Under the pieces are notes generated by a model. It saw only the letters and a list, made by a program, of their open reading frames with translations, was not told the origin of the DNA and did not search any database. This document shows, one piece after another, positions 45,301 through 54,246 of a stretch of DNA of 64,000 nt. A program made the position numbers and the translations under genes. Origin of the DNA: JAVBKX01 sp031553835 (GTDB lineage: Bacteria; Bacteroidota; Bacteroidia; Bacteroidales; Azobacteroidaceae); assembly GCA_031553835.1 (NCBI GenBank), contig JAVBKX010000004.1:1-64000 (forward strand), read 5' to 3'. Numbering within the stretch: the stretch's first letter is position 1; each line of letters begins with the position of its first letter.

Positions 45301-45873
45301 ATGAAAACATCCAAGCTTATCACTCTGTTTATTGGCCTGTTTTGCATGACAGGAAATTGTCTTTTTGCTCAAGACACACCACAAGAAGAAAATGCACCGG
45401 CACAACCCGAAGTCTCGCTCAGTAATTTTTACCTCGGCATGGGTTTCGGTTTTGATTACGGCGGCATCGGAGCAAAAGCCGAATATTTGCCGACAAAACA
45501 TTTTAGTCTATTCGGCGGATTAGGGTACAATCTGGCATCCCTCGGATTTAACGTTGGAGGCGCTTTCAAAATCTTACCGGACAAGAAAATTTGTCCCAAT
45601 ATTCTGGCATGTTATGGTTACAATGGAGTATTCAAAGGAGCCGACAGTTATGCCGCACGATATAATATGACCTCTTATGGATTTACATTCGGCATGGATT
45701 GTGATTTCCTTGTTGGTAAAAAAGGAGACAAAATAAGTTTGGGTCTATGGATTCCGATTCGATCCGCTAAATTCATGGACAATTATCGCGCAGCTGAAAA
45801 TGATCCTAATTTAGATATTGAAAATTCGCTTATACCGATAGGTCTTAGCTTTGGATATAATTTTGCACTCTGA
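45301..45873 (+). CDS. Small outer-membrane beta-barrel protein, function unknown
   Basis: A 190-aa protein with signal peptide (NCLFAQ) and alternating amphipathic strands: FYLGMGFGFDYGGIGAKAEYLP, FSLFGGLGYNLASLGFNVGGAF, ISLGLWIPIRS. The C-terminal strand (IPIGLSFGYNFAL) is typical of an eight-stranded outer-membrane barrel. It contains two Cys pairs (KKICPNILACYGY and GMDCDF). I do not recognise a specific family. It precedes the ABC export operon by 55 bases on the same strand and may be transcribed with it, but a role in export is speculative. Confidence 0.65.
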   Translation: MKTSKLITLFIGLFCMTGNCLFAQDTPQEENAPAQPEVSLSNFYLGMGFGFDYGGIGAKAEYLPTKHFSLFGGLGYNLASLGFNVGGAFKILPDKKICPNILACYGYNGVFKGADSYAARYNMTSYGFTFGMDCDFLVGKKGDKISLGLWIPIRSAKFMDNYRAAENDPNLDIENSLIPIGLSFGYNFAL

Positions 45874-45928
45874 AATTGAATGAACAATTGATCTCAACCC
45901 GGCACATATTTCGTTTAGAAAAACTATC

Positions 45929-47170
45929 GTGATAAAAAATAAATTTTCATTTGCTGTTTTCTTGCTTTTTTTGCTCTCTGCCTGTGCGTTTCAAGGAGAA
46001 CAAGGAGGAGCAACCTACACTGTTTTCTCAAAAAATTTCGAAAATAAATTGGTAGTTGCCGGATTTGTCGAACCGGTTCAAGCTTCTAATATGGCCTGTC
46101 CCAGGGGAATCGAAGGCGTGATTACCTTTTTGATCAAAGATGGTACTTATGTAAATAAAGGTGATGTAGTTTGTGTCATCGAAGTCAAGGAGCTGCAAAA
46201 TGACTACGACGAGTTGTTGATCTACTTAGAAAATGTCAAAGCACATCTGAATAAAACAAAAGCGGATCTCGACATGCAGTATGCTTTATTGGAAGCGCAA
46301 GTAAAAAATAATGAAGCCGATACCAAAATAGCTCTGTTAGATTCGCTGCAATTGATCTATTCCACTCCGTCTCAACGCAGAATCAAAGAGTTGGAATTAG
46401 AAAAAGTAGCCATTGAAAAAGCGCGTTACGAAAAAAAACTGCAAGCGCTATCCGTCATCAATCAGTCGGAAATCAGAAGAATTGAACTGGAAATTCAAAA
46501 CCTGGCCAATCGAGTGCAAAGCACAAAAGAACGGTTGGATGCCTTGACTCTAAAAGCCAATGAAAAAGGGTTGGCTATCCGATCGACCAATCCGTTGACC
46601 GACAAAAAATTCCAGGAAGGAGACCCTGTATGGAGCAATATGGTATTGGTTACAATTCCTGAACTCGAAGTGATGAAAGTGAAAATCCAGGCCTCTGAAC
46701 GCGATTACAAAGTGATCAATGTGAATGATTCTGTTTGTTATAGTTTTGATGCTATTCCCGGGAATACAGGATGGGGGAAAATCCTCCGGAAATCGCCTGT
46801 CGGACAACAATATAAAGAGGGTTCCAAAGTGAAATTCTTCGAAATCGAAGCTTCGATCGACAGCACATTGATCAAGCCTGAACCCGGGTTTACCGCCGAT
46901 TGCTCAATATTCATCAAACAAATAAAAGATACAATTGTGGTGCCTCAAGTAGCTATCTTCGAAGAAGATTCCATGAAGATTGTCTATGTAAAAAAAGAAA
47001 ACGGATACGAAAAGCGCCAAATATTAGCGGGACTTTCATCGGCTAAAGAAGCGATTATTTCCACCGGATTAGATCTTAATGAAACAATTTCGCTGACGCG
47101 TCCTCAATCGTCATTAATCAAAGATAAAAAATTATTGCCCGATTCAATATGGAAAAAACAAGAAAACTAA
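45929..47170 (+). CDS. HlyD/MacA-type periplasmic adaptor lipoprotein 1
   Basis: A 413-aa lipoprotein adaptor (LLFLLSACAFQG) using a GTG start. It has a lipoyl half (GVITFLIKDGTYVNKGDVVCVIE), a long coiled-coil hairpin (about 85-210, DELLIYLENVKAHLNKTKADL to RVQSTKERLDALTLKA), and beta-barrel and membrane-proximal domains (VWSNMVLVTIPELEVMKVKIQ, EPGFTADCSIF). Such proteins bridge an inner-membrane exporter and TolC. The hairpin is long, as in adaptors that contact TolC directly. The next adaptor gene starts 22 bases before this stop. It is the first of three adaptors in this operon. Confidence 0.8.
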   Translation: MIKNKFSFAVFLLFLLSACAFQGEQGGATYTVFSKNFENKLVVAGFVEPVQASNMACPRGIEGVITFLIKDGTYVNKGDVVCVIEVKELQNDYDELLIYLENVKAHLNKTKADLDMQYALLEAQVKNNEADTKIALLDSLQLIYSTPSQRRIKELELEKVAIEKARYEKKLQALSVINQSEIRRIELEIQNLANRVQSTKERLDALTLKANEKGLAIRSTNPLTDKKFQEGDPVWSNMVLVTIPELEVMKVKIQASERDYKVINVNDSVCYSFDAIPGNTGWGKILRKSPVGQQYKEGSKVKFFEIEASIDSTLIKPEPGFTADCSIFIKQIKDTIVVPQVAIFEEDSMKIVYVKKENGYEKRQILAGLSSAKEAIISTGLDLNETISLTRPQSSLIKDKKLLPDSIWKKQEN

Positions 47171-48396
47171 GTTTGCTATTTACATGTATTATACTGCTGG
47201 CTGCTTGTAAAAAAGAAGAAGCTCAGCAAATTCCCTTAGCTTCGGTAACACGAGGTACGCTCTATCTCGACATGCACGAAGAGGGAGAAATCGAGGCGAT
47301 TAATTCCATTAATTTATCCTCTCCAACTATTTCCTGGCGCTACGGTAACCTGAAAATCACGCAGATCGTGAAAGACGGACAAGAGGTCAAAACCGGAGAT
47401 ACTCTGATTGTATTTGATGCATCCGAAGTACAAAAAGGGATTGTGGAAGCAGAAGCCCGCCTGGAAATCAGCAAAGCGGAACTCGAAAAAATGACAGCTC
47501 AGCAACAATCTGACCTGGAAGAGCTGAAAGCCAACTATGAAGTGACCCGTATTTCACAAGAAATTTCCAAGTTGCGCTTTGAATCGGCCAAATATGAATC
47601 AGACATCAAGAAAAAAGAAATCCAGTTAAACCTGGAAAAAGCCGATATTGCTTTGGATCAGGCGAAAGAACAAATCGACAACCGGATCAAAATACAAAAG
47701 GAAGAAGTTAAACAGAAAAATCTTTCCATACAGCAGGATGTGGCGCGCTTGAAAGAAGCAAACGAAACGTTACATAAACTCTTTGTCACCACTCCTTCCC
47801 CGGGCATTGCCATCATCAGCCGCAACTGGAGCAGCGGCAACAAGTTCCAGATAGGAGACCAATGCTGGTCGGGGTTCCCGATCATCCAATTGCCGGATTT
47901 ATCGGCCTTGAAAGCAACGGTAAAAATCAATGAAGTAGATGTTGCTAAAATTACAAAAGGATTAAAAGTGGAAATAAAACCGGATGCCTTTTCCGACAGT
48001 ACGTTTACCGGCGTAGTCAGCGCTGTCGCCAATTTGGCCGTAAACAAAGAAGGATCTTCTAAAATTAAAGTATTTCCGGTAACGATACTTATCAATGAAA
48101 CAAATAAGAACTTGTTGCCGGGATTGACCGTCAGCTGTAAAATCATTTTAGACAAAATAGACAATGTACTCTTTATCCCATTAGATGCTGTTCGCTCCGA
48201 AGGCGATGCTTATTTTGTATATAAAAAAACAGCAAGAGGATATGATAACGTCGAAGTGGAAACCGGAGCCGGCAATTCCGATTACATTATTATCACCAAA
48301 GGATTGGAAGAAAAAGACAAAGTAGCATTGACCGACCCTTTTGCAGAAGAAAAAGCGAAGGCTAAAGCACAAACCGCAAAAACAGTATCACAATGA
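47149..48396 (+). CDS. HlyD/MacA-type periplasmic adaptor lipoprotein 2
   Basis: A 415-aa lipoprotein adaptor (IILLAACKKEE). Lipoyl-like motif NLKITQIVKDGQEVKTGDTLIVFD, coiled-coil hairpin at about 95-210 (KAELEKMTAQQQSDLEELKANY, KEEVKQKNLSIQQDVARLKE), then CWSGFPIIQLPDLSALKATVKINEVDVAKI and the C-terminal NLLPGLTVSCKIILDKIDN. It ends with an Ala/Lys-rich tail (EEKAKAKAQTAKTVSQ). It overlaps the first adaptor gene by 22 bases and the third by 4 bases, so the three are translated together. It is a paralogue of its neighbours rather than a near-identical copy. Confidence 0.82.
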   Translation: MEKTRKLSLLFTCIILLAACKKEEAQQIPLASVTRGTLYLDMHEEGEIEAINSINLSSPTISWRYGNLKITQIVKDGQEVKTGDTLIVFDASEVQKGIVEAEARLEISKAELEKMTAQQQSDLEELKANYEVTRISQEISKLRFESAKYESDIKKKEIQLNLEKADIALDQAKEQIDNRIKIQKEEVKQKNLSIQQDVARLKEANETLHKLFVTTPSPGIAIISRNWSSGNKFQIGDQCWSGFPIIQLPDLSALKATVKINEVDVAKITKGLKVEIKPDAFSDSTFTGVVSAVANLAVNKEGSSKIKVFPVTILINETNKNLLPGLTVSCKIILDKIDNVLFIPLDAVRSEGDAYFVYKKTARGYDNVEVETGAGNSDYIIITKGLEEKDKVALTDPFAEEKAKAKAQTAKTVSQ

Positions 48397-49445
48397 ACAG
48401 AGATCCTGAAATAATTATCAAACATAAAGACATAAAGGCGCAGAGTATTTATCTCCTGAGTGTCCTTCTGTTTTTGTGTTTCCTTATGGCGCTGGCATCT
48501 TGCAGTTCATTCGATTCTAATGAAGCCGAAGGTATTAAAGATAAAAACGGACAGACCATTATCGAAACCGGAGAGTTAGCTGCAGTCAATTCCAAAGTAT
48601 TTGTATTGCCGCGTTACGGCCAGTATTGGTATGAAATGCGTATCATCGGCATATTGGAGCACGGCGCCATTGTGGGGGCAGGAGACTCGATTATACAATT
48701 GGATCCGACGGATATTAAAAAATTTATTATCGACCGGGAAAGCAATTTGGAAACACAAAAAGCAACGTTGGAAAAAATGTATGTCAATCAGGCCAACAGC
48801 CGAAACGATGCGGATTCGAGGATTAAAAACGAAAAAGCAACATTCAACCTGAAAAAAATTGAATTGGAAGCTTCCCGCTTCGAATCGGAACGAATCCGTC
48901 AGATCAAAGAACTGGAATTCAAGCAGGCTGAAATTACCCTGGCCAAAGAATTGCGGAAATTAGAACTGGATAAAATTATCCAGGAAAACGACCTGAAAAT
49001 CCAAGAGATACGAGTACAACAGATAGAAACTGAAATTACCAATGCGTACAATATTATTCCGCAACTCACCGTTCGAACACCTATTTCGGGAGTGTTTCAA
49101 ATTGCTCACAACTGGCGAACCAATGCTTTGGTAAAAGTAGGAGATAATATTTATACCGGCAACAACCTGGCGAATGTACCGGAATTGAAATGGATGAAAG
49201 TAAATACATGCATCAACGAAAATGATTTTTTGAAAATCAGACCCAAACAAAAAGTATGCGTCAGATTAGACGCTTTGCCTAAAGTGGAATTTGACGGCGA
49301 AATTACTTATATTGGTAAATTGTGTCATTTAAAAGATCCGAAATCGCGGCAGAAAGTATTTGATGTGGAAGTGAATATATTAAAACCGGACGACAGGCTA
49401 AAACCGGGAATGACAGTTAGTTGTGAATTTTTAGAATCGAATTGA
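48393..49445 (+). CDS. HlyD/MacA-type periplasmic adaptor lipoprotein 3
   Basis: A 350-aa lipoprotein adaptor with a late signal sequence (LLFLCFLMALASCSSFD, Cys near 37) after a 20-residue polar N-terminus. It has a short lipoyl motif (YEMRIIGILEHGAIVGAGDSII), a coiled-coil (ATLEKMYVNQANSRNDADSR to QQIETEITNAYNII), and barrel parts (LTVRTPISGVFQIAHNW, DNIYTGNNLANVPELKWMKV, DRLKPGMTVSCEFLES). It is the shortest of the three. Stops and starts overlap by ATGA both upstream and downstream. It may form mixed hexamers with the other two adaptors, which is inference. Confidence 0.8.
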   Translation: MNRDPEIIIKHKDIKAQSIYLLSVLLFLCFLMALASCSSFDSNEAEGIKDKNGQTIIETGELAAVNSKVFVLPRYGQYWYEMRIIGILEHGAIVGAGDSIIQLDPTDIKKFIIDRESNLETQKATLEKMYVNQANSRNDADSRIKNEKATFNLKKIELEASRFESERIRQIKELEFKQAEITLAKELRKLELDKIIQENDLKIQEIRVQQIETEITNAYNIIPQLTVRTPISGVFQIAHNWRTNALVKVGDNIYTGNNLANVPELKWMKVNTCINENDFLKIRPKQKVCVRLDALPKVEFDGEITYIGKLCHLKDPKSRQKVFDVEVNILKPDDRLKPGMTVSCEFLESN

Positions 49446-50686
49446 TTATGCAATATGATGAAAATATACGATTAGCAATCAGGGGATTGGCAGATCATAA
49501 ATTTCGCTCGTTCCTCACCATGCTGGGAATTATTTTTGGAGTGGCTTCGGTAATTACCATGCTTTCCATCGGGGAAGGCGCAAAACGGGAAGCTATTGCA
49601 AAATATCAGGATTTAGGAGTGAACAACATTATTGTCCGGGAAAAAAAATTGTCGGATCCTGAATTGGAAGAAGTGCGCGCCAAATTTTCCCAGGGATTAT
49701 CGTTGGAAGATGCAAAAGTAATTCAGGAAATCGCACCGGGAATCCAACAGGTAGCCTCCCAGGCTGAAATCAGTACAGATATTAAATATGCGGATAAATC
49801 GGTAAAATCGACTGTTATTGGAGTTACTCCCGATTTTTTGGGTATGATGAATTATAAAATCCAAAAAGGGGATTTGATTAATAACAGCCAATACGGCGAA
49901 AAATTAAAAGTTTGCGTCGTCGGCGCCGGAGTTGCCTCAGGATTATTCAAACAGGAAGATCCTGTTGGGAAAATGATTAAAATAGAAGACCAATGGTTTG
50001 AAGTAACCGGCGTACTCGAATCGAAAACCTTATTTACGGAAACTGTCGGAGAATTGGCCGCCCGCGATTTGAACACCGATATTTATGTTCCATTGTCAAC
50101 ATTTTTAAATCGTTTCTCCCGCGAAAATGCTTTGGCCAGCGAAATTCAGCAAATTACAATTCAGGTAGATAATTCAGACCGCCTGGTGGAATCATCTAAA
50201 ATCATCAATGAAATATTAAAACGTCACCATTTCAATAACGATGATTATAGCATTATTATTCCTTATGAATTATTGAAACAAGAAGAAAAAGAACGTCAGA
50301 TTTATAATTTCCTGTTAGGCGCCATTGCTGCTATTTCCCTGATTGTAGGAGGTATTGGCATTATGAATATCATGTTGGCGACAGTGATGGAACGCACCCG
50401 CGAAATCGGCATCCGAAGAGCTATCGGCGCAAGAAAAGCCGACATCATGAGTCAGTTTGTTACCGAAGCCGTAGCCATCAGTGTCACCGGTGGAATTATC
50501 GGCGTTTTACTTGGAATCACGCTGTCGTTGACCGTGTCGCTATTTACCGATGTCAGTACATTTATTCGTCTGTACTCTATTATTATAGCATTTGCATTTT
50601 CAGTAATTGTTGGAATCAGTTTTGGTTATTTACCGGCAAAAAATGCAGCCAATCTGAAACCGGTTGATTCCATTCGTTATGAATAA
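49442..50686 (+). CDS. MacB/FtsX-type ABC transporter permease
   Basis: A 414-aa permease with the MacB topology: an N-terminal helix (NIRLAIRGLADHKFRSFLTMLGI), a large periplasmic domain (about 50-275, MacB_PCD; DAKVIQEIAPGIQQVASQAE, GEKLKVCVVGAGVASGLF), and three C-terminal helices with the FtsX motif (IVGGIGIMNIMLATVMERTREIGIRRAIGARKADI). No ATPase domain is fused; it is encoded separately downstream, as in many Bacteroidota. MacB-like transporters do not move substrates through the membrane but drive periplasmic substrates, such as peptides, lipids or antibiotics, out through TolC. Confidence 0.92.
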   Translation: MIMQYDENIRLAIRGLADHKFRSFLTMLGIIFGVASVITMLSIGEGAKREAIAKYQDLGVNNIIVREKKLSDPELEEVRAKFSQGLSLEDAKVIQEIAPGIQQVASQAEISTDIKYADKSVKSTVIGVTPDFLGMMNYKIQKGDLINNSQYGEKLKVCVVGAGVASGLFKQEDPVGKMIKIEDQWFEVTGVLESKTLFTETVGELAARDLNTDIYVPLSTFLNRFSRENALASEIQQITIQVDNSDRLVESSKIINEILKRHHFNNDDYSIIIPYELLKQEEKERQIYNFLLGAIAAISLIVGGIGIMNIMLATVMERTREIGIRRAIGARKADIMSQFVTEAVAISVTGGIIGVLLGITLSLTVSLFTDVSTFIRLYSIIIAFAFSVIVGISFGYLPAKNAANLKPVDSIRYE

Positions 50687-50701
50687 AAACAACTCAATAT
50701 C

Positions 50702-51406
50702 ATGTTGATTGAAATAAAACAACTCAAAAAAAACTATTCATTGGGAGATAGTGAAATTCCTGTACTGCATGGAATCGATCTCCAAATCGACACGAATGAA
50801 TATGTTGCCATTATGGGACCTTCGGGGTCCGGGAAATCTACCTTGATGAATATTCTGGGTTGTTTGGATACGCCATCGAGCGGACATTATTATTTCAGGA
50901 AAGTAGATGTGAGTAGCTTAGACGACGATGCTTTGTCTGCTATGAGAAACAAAGAAATCGGTTTTATTTTCCAGAATTTTAATCTCCTGCCTCGTTTGAG
51001 CGCCTTACAAAATGTAGAATTACCCTTAATTTATTCCGGCACTCTCGCCCACGAAAGAAAAGAACGCGCCTTAAATGCACTGGAACGAGTGGGCCTTTCC
51101 GACCGGATCAGCCACAAACCCAGCGAATTAAGCGGAGGACAACGGCAACGGGTAGCGATTGCCCGGGCATTAGTTACAAATCCGGGCATTTTATTGGCAG
51201 ACGAACCGACAGGCGCTCTCGACTCCAAAACCGGAGAAGATATTATGCGGTTGTTTCACGAATTGCACAAGGAAGGCAATACGATAATCCTCATTACACA
51301 CGAGCAAGAGATAGCTAATTATGCTCATCGAAATATTTTTATTAAAGATGGGTTGATTCATTCCGATCGACCGAATATCGAAAAAACGCAAATTGTATCA
51401 ATATGA
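50702..51406 (+). CDS. MacB/LolD-type ABC transporter ATP-binding protein
   Basis: A 234-aa cytoplasmic ATPase with complete motifs: Walker A GPSGSGKST (about 39-47), Q-loop GFIFQNFNLLPRLSALQNVE, signature LSGGQRQRVAIARAL, Walker B GILLADEPTGALDS and the H-loop in ILITHEQE. It powers the permease encoded 15 bases upstream. The MacB/LolD subgroup is indicated by short length and the LPRL and TGALD forms. The stop overlaps the tolC-like start by 4 bases. Confidence 0.95.
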   Translation: MLIEIKQLKKNYSLGDSEIPVLHGIDLQIDTNEYVAIMGPSGSGKSTLMNILGCLDTPSSGHYYFRKVDVSSLDDDALSAMRNKEIGFIFQNFNLLPRLSALQNVELPLIYSGTLAHERKERALNALERVGLSDRISHKPSELSGGQRQRVAIARALVTNPGILLADEPTGALDSKTGEDIMRLFHELHKEGNTIILITHEQEIANYAHRNIFIKDGLIHSDRPNIEKTQIVSI

Positions 51407-52893
51407 AAAAATTAATGCTGACCATACTCATTCCGGTCTTTGCGTGTGTTGGATTGTATGCGCAGGCAACATACCGGCTTACGTTGGAAGAAAGTATCGA
51501 AATCGCCAAGAAAAAAAGCTACAGCATGTTGCAGTTGGAGCAGGATTTTAAAATTGCCCAATATAACCTGAAATGGGCGACAAGCCGGTTGAAAACGCAT
51601 ATTAATTTGGACTTAAATATGCCTCAATATTCAAAAGGTATAGGAGAATTTAAAGACACGCTGGGCAGAATTTCTTCCTATTACTCGGTAGAAGGTTTGA
51701 ACTCATCCGGCTTATTGAATATTTACCAACCTTTGTTGACAGATGGGCAGATATATATACAGAATGAATTTTCCGGAACAAATGATATTTCCAACAATCG
51801 ATATTATGCAGAACTGGAAACCAGGATCGGTTTTTCACAACCATTAAATGCTTTTTATGGTTACAATACCATGAAATCAGATCTTAAAAAAGCCAGACTG
51901 GCCTATGAACAATCCAGTAAAGCTCTAAAACGAGAAGAATTGAACCTGATCTATTTGGTCAGCAGTCATTATTATTCGTTACTTTCTGCTCAAAAAAGCA
52001 GCGAAATCGCCTGGTCTGATTTGGAGCGACAAAACGAAGCATTCGAAATTTCTCAAAATAAATATCGAGCCGGATTAATTCGCGAAGTAGATGCCCTACA
52101 AATGGAAGTGGACCTGGCGGAAGCCCAGAATAGTTATGATATTGCAATTCAAAACCAAATTGCTTCGGTCAATTCTTTGAAAGAAATTTTAGGGGTTGAC
52201 TTGCGCGACAGCATTACGTTAAGCAGCGATCTGCAATATGAAACCGTGGTGATTAATGCGGATCAGGCTGTGGAATTGGCATTGAAAAACAGATTGGAAA
52301 TCAGGGAACAGGAAATTCGAATCGAACAGCAAAAGTTATCTGTACAACAACAAAAAGCAGCCGGAATGGTCAAGAGCAGTATTAATGCTTATGTTGGAAA
52401 ATTAGGCGTTGGCGGTTTGAATAATAATACTTATGCCGATGCTTTTCAACATTCATATGATGATTTTATTGAGCGGCCGATGACGTATGGTGTCGGACTT
52501 ACCGTCAAAATTCCTATTCTTGACTGGGGCGAAAATAAAGCGTTGGTAAGAGCGGCCGAGGCCAGACTAAAACAATACGATTACAGCAAAGAGGAAATAC
52601 AGCGCAGCATTGAAACCGAAGTGCGTAACCTTGTAGCCAGCTTAAACAGCAACCTGAAACGGCTTCAATTATTGGAAAAGAATTTGATTGTGGCCGAGAA
52701 AAGTTTTGAAATCACCCGCCAACGTTATTCCGACGGCGACATCGATAGTCAGGCATTAGCCTTGGAACGGAATCGTTTGAATACGGCTTATCGAAACCAT
52801 CTGGGCGCTTATATCAATTATCAGTTAAGTCTTGCAGACCTGATGCGAAAGACATTTTATGATTTTCAACACAAATTACCGATTCAGCAATAA
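51403..52893 (+). CDS. TolC-family outer-membrane channel of the ABC export system
   Basis: A 496-aa outer-membrane factor with signal peptide (CVGLYAQAT). Helical repeat signs: RLTLEESIEIAKKKSYSMLQLEQDFKIA, EAFEISQNKYRAGLIREVDALQMEVDLAEAQNSYDIA and, in the second half, AEKSFEITRQRYSDGDIDSQALALERNRLNTAYRN. It completes the tripartite exporter. It is different from the RND-linked TolC at 39500-40849, so the two systems do not share this gene. The stop is only 9 bases from the rnfE stop on the opposite strand, leaving no room for a hairpin terminator. Confidence 0.9.
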   Translation: MKKLMLTILIPVFACVGLYAQATYRLTLEESIEIAKKKSYSMLQLEQDFKIAQYNLKWATSRLKTHINLDLNMPQYSKGIGEFKDTLGRISSYYSVEGLNSSGLLNIYQPLLTDGQIYIQNEFSGTNDISNNRYYAELETRIGFSQPLNAFYGYNTMKSDLKKARLAYEQSSKALKREELNLIYLVSSHYYSLLSAQKSSEIAWSDLERQNEAFEISQNKYRAGLIREVDALQMEVDLAEAQNSYDIAIQNQIASVNSLKEILGVDLRDSITLSSDLQYETVVINADQAVELALKNRLEIREQEIRIEQQKLSVQQQKAAGMVKSSINAYVGKLGVGGLNNNTYADAFQHSYDDFIERPMTYGVGLTVKIPILDWGENKALVRAAEARLKQYDYSKEEIQRSIETEVRNLVASLNSNLKRLQLLEKNLIVAEKSFEITRQRYSDGDIDSQALALERNRLNTAYRNHLGAYINYQLSLADLMRKTFYDFQHKLPIQQ

Positions 52894-52902
52894 GTAATTT
52901 GG

Positions 52903-53496
52903 TTATAGCTCTTTTTCCTTTTTCAGTTTATTAATCCCGGCAATCAGATACCCCAGGGCTATGAATCCGCCCGGGGCCATAATAAAGATCAACGACCCAT
53001 AGTTTTCGGGATAAAGAGTAAGGCTGAATAGTTTGCCGGTTCCCAATAATTCACGAACGGCGCCCAGTAAGGTTAATGCAAAAGCAAAACCAAGTCCGAT
53101 ACCTAATCCGTCTAAGAATGATGGGAATATTTTATTTTTGGCGGCAAAGGCTTCTGCCCTGCCCAACACAATACAATTGACGACAATCAGTGGAATAAAC
53201 AGCCCCAGGCTTTTATATAATGCCGGCACATAAGCCTCCATCACCATTTGCACCACAGTAACAAAGGTTGCAATGATAACTATAAAGGCGGGAATGCGCA
53301 CCTGCCCGGGAATAAACTTCTTCAGTAATGAAATTACCACATTGGAGCATACCAATACGAAGGTGGTAGCCAATCCCATAGCCAATCCATTCAAAGCAGA
53401 GGAAGTGGTACCTAAGGTCGGACACATGCCAAGCAATAAGACAAAAACCGGATTTTCATTGATAATCCCGTTCAAAAATATTTTCCAGTTTTTCAT
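52903..53496 (-). CDS. rnfE: Rnf electron transport complex subunit E
   Basis: A 197-aa inner-membrane subunit with six TM helices. Signature sequences are NPVFVLLLGMCPTLGTTSSALNGLAMGLATTFVL, LFIPLIVVNCIVLGRAEAFAAKNKIFPSFLDGLGIGLGFAFALTLLG and ELLGTG, which are typical of RnfE/NqrD. RnfE pairs with RnfA to form the membrane core and its Fe-S centre, where electrons cross during ferredoxin:NAD+ oxidoreduction. In Bacteroidales it normally follows rnfG directly and precedes rnfA. Here it is 4 kb away from rnfG, downstream of a two-component system, and rnfA is missing on its 3-prime side. Confidence 0.93.
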   Translation of the reverse strand: MKNWKIFLNGIINENPVFVLLLGMCPTLGTTSSALNGLAMGLATTFVLVCSNVVISLLKKFIPGQVRIPAFIVIIATFVTVVQMVMEAYVPALYKSLGLFIPLIVVNCIVLGRAEAFAAKNKIFPSFLDGLGIGLGFAFALTLLGAVRELLGTGKLFSLTLYPENYGSLIFIMAPGGFIALGYLIAGINKLKKEKEL

Positions 53497-53543
53497 ATTC
53501 GAATATCAGGGAGTTAGAAGTTATTAAATGAAGTTAGAGGAAG

Positions 53544-53585
53544 TTGTAACTTGTAACTTGTAACTCGTAACTCGTAACTCGTAAC
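53544..53585. repeat. Heptamer tandem repeat (TTGTAAC)3(TCGTAAC)3 upstream of rnfE
   Basis: Six consecutive 7-bp units: three TTGTAAC and three TCGTAAC, in the 131-base gap between the response-regulator stop (53628) and the rnfE start (53496). Such heptamers (TTACGAG on the other strand) occur as short repeats in many Bacteroidota intergenic regions. Copy number could vary by replication slippage. It lies in the transcribed leader if rnfE is read from the two-component operon. No -7 box for rnfE is visible here. Confidence 0.7.
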
Positions 53586-53627
53586 CATTTTATATACTCC
53601 TGCCAAAATTAACAAGACTTTTGAGAT

Positions 53628-54245
53628 TTACCAAATCAATTTCATCTCATATCCTTTTTTTACGGCTTCGGGAGTGTTCCTGGCATTCAGTTTAATCAGC
53701 AGGTTTCTACGATAAGTCCGGACTGTTTCTTCGTCGCGGTGAATAAAATCAGCTATCTCTTTCGATGTATATCCGTCGGCAATATATTTTAAGATTTCGT
53801 TTTCACGCTTACCAAGCCAAACCACCTCTTCGTTCTTTTTTTCTATCAGCAGGAGGTTGATCTCCTCGCAAAGAAATTGTTCTCCGCGACATACGGTTTG
53901 GATACCTGCAAGCATTTCCTCGCTTTCGGCATTTTTCAATATATATCCAAGTGCGCCATTATGCAAAGCCCTTTTTGCAATACTGAATTCCTTGTATGTG
54001 GTCAGCATAATAACTTTCAATTCCGGATAAAGTTTGGTTATTCCGGCGCAAAACTCCACTCCATCGCCATCAGGCAAACCAATATCAAGCAATAATATAT
54101 CGGGAAGCTCTTTCTCCAACCCCTTACGACAGGCCTTTAGATTGTAATGTACTCCGGTCACCAAAGCGACTCCTGATTCGGTTATCAATTTACTCAGACT
54201 CTCTACCACCATTTTGTGGTCATCGACAATTTGCAAGGTTGCCAT
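53628..54245 (-). CDS. NarL/LuxR-family response regulator
   Basis: A 205-aa response regulator: receiver (1-120) with acidic pocket Asp8/Asp9 and phospho-acceptor Asp54 in LLLDIGLPDGDG, Thr in MLTTYK, Lys in YILKNAESEE, and a LuxR-type HTH (about 140-205, KRENEILKYIADGYTSKEIADFIHRDEETVRTYRRNLLIKL). It is encoded 1 base after the histidine kinase stop and is its obvious partner. A perfect 20-bp inverted repeat upstream of the kinase gene could be its binding site; that is inference. Confidence 0.92.
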   Translation of the reverse strand: MATLQIVDDHKMVVESLSKLITESGVALVTGVHYNLKACRKGLEKELPDILLLDIGLPDGDGVEFCAGITKLYPELKVIMLTTYKEFSIAKRALHNGALGYILKNAESEEMLAGIQTVCRGEQFLCEEINLLLIEKKNEEVVWLGKRENEILKYIADGYTSKEIADFIHRDEETVRTYRRNLLIKLNARNTPEAVKKGYEMKLIW

Positions 54246-54246
54246 A

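Noticed and set aside
53544..53585. Could the heptamer run be a CRISPR array?
   Set aside because: Units are only 7 bp, directly adjacent, with no spacers and no cas genes.
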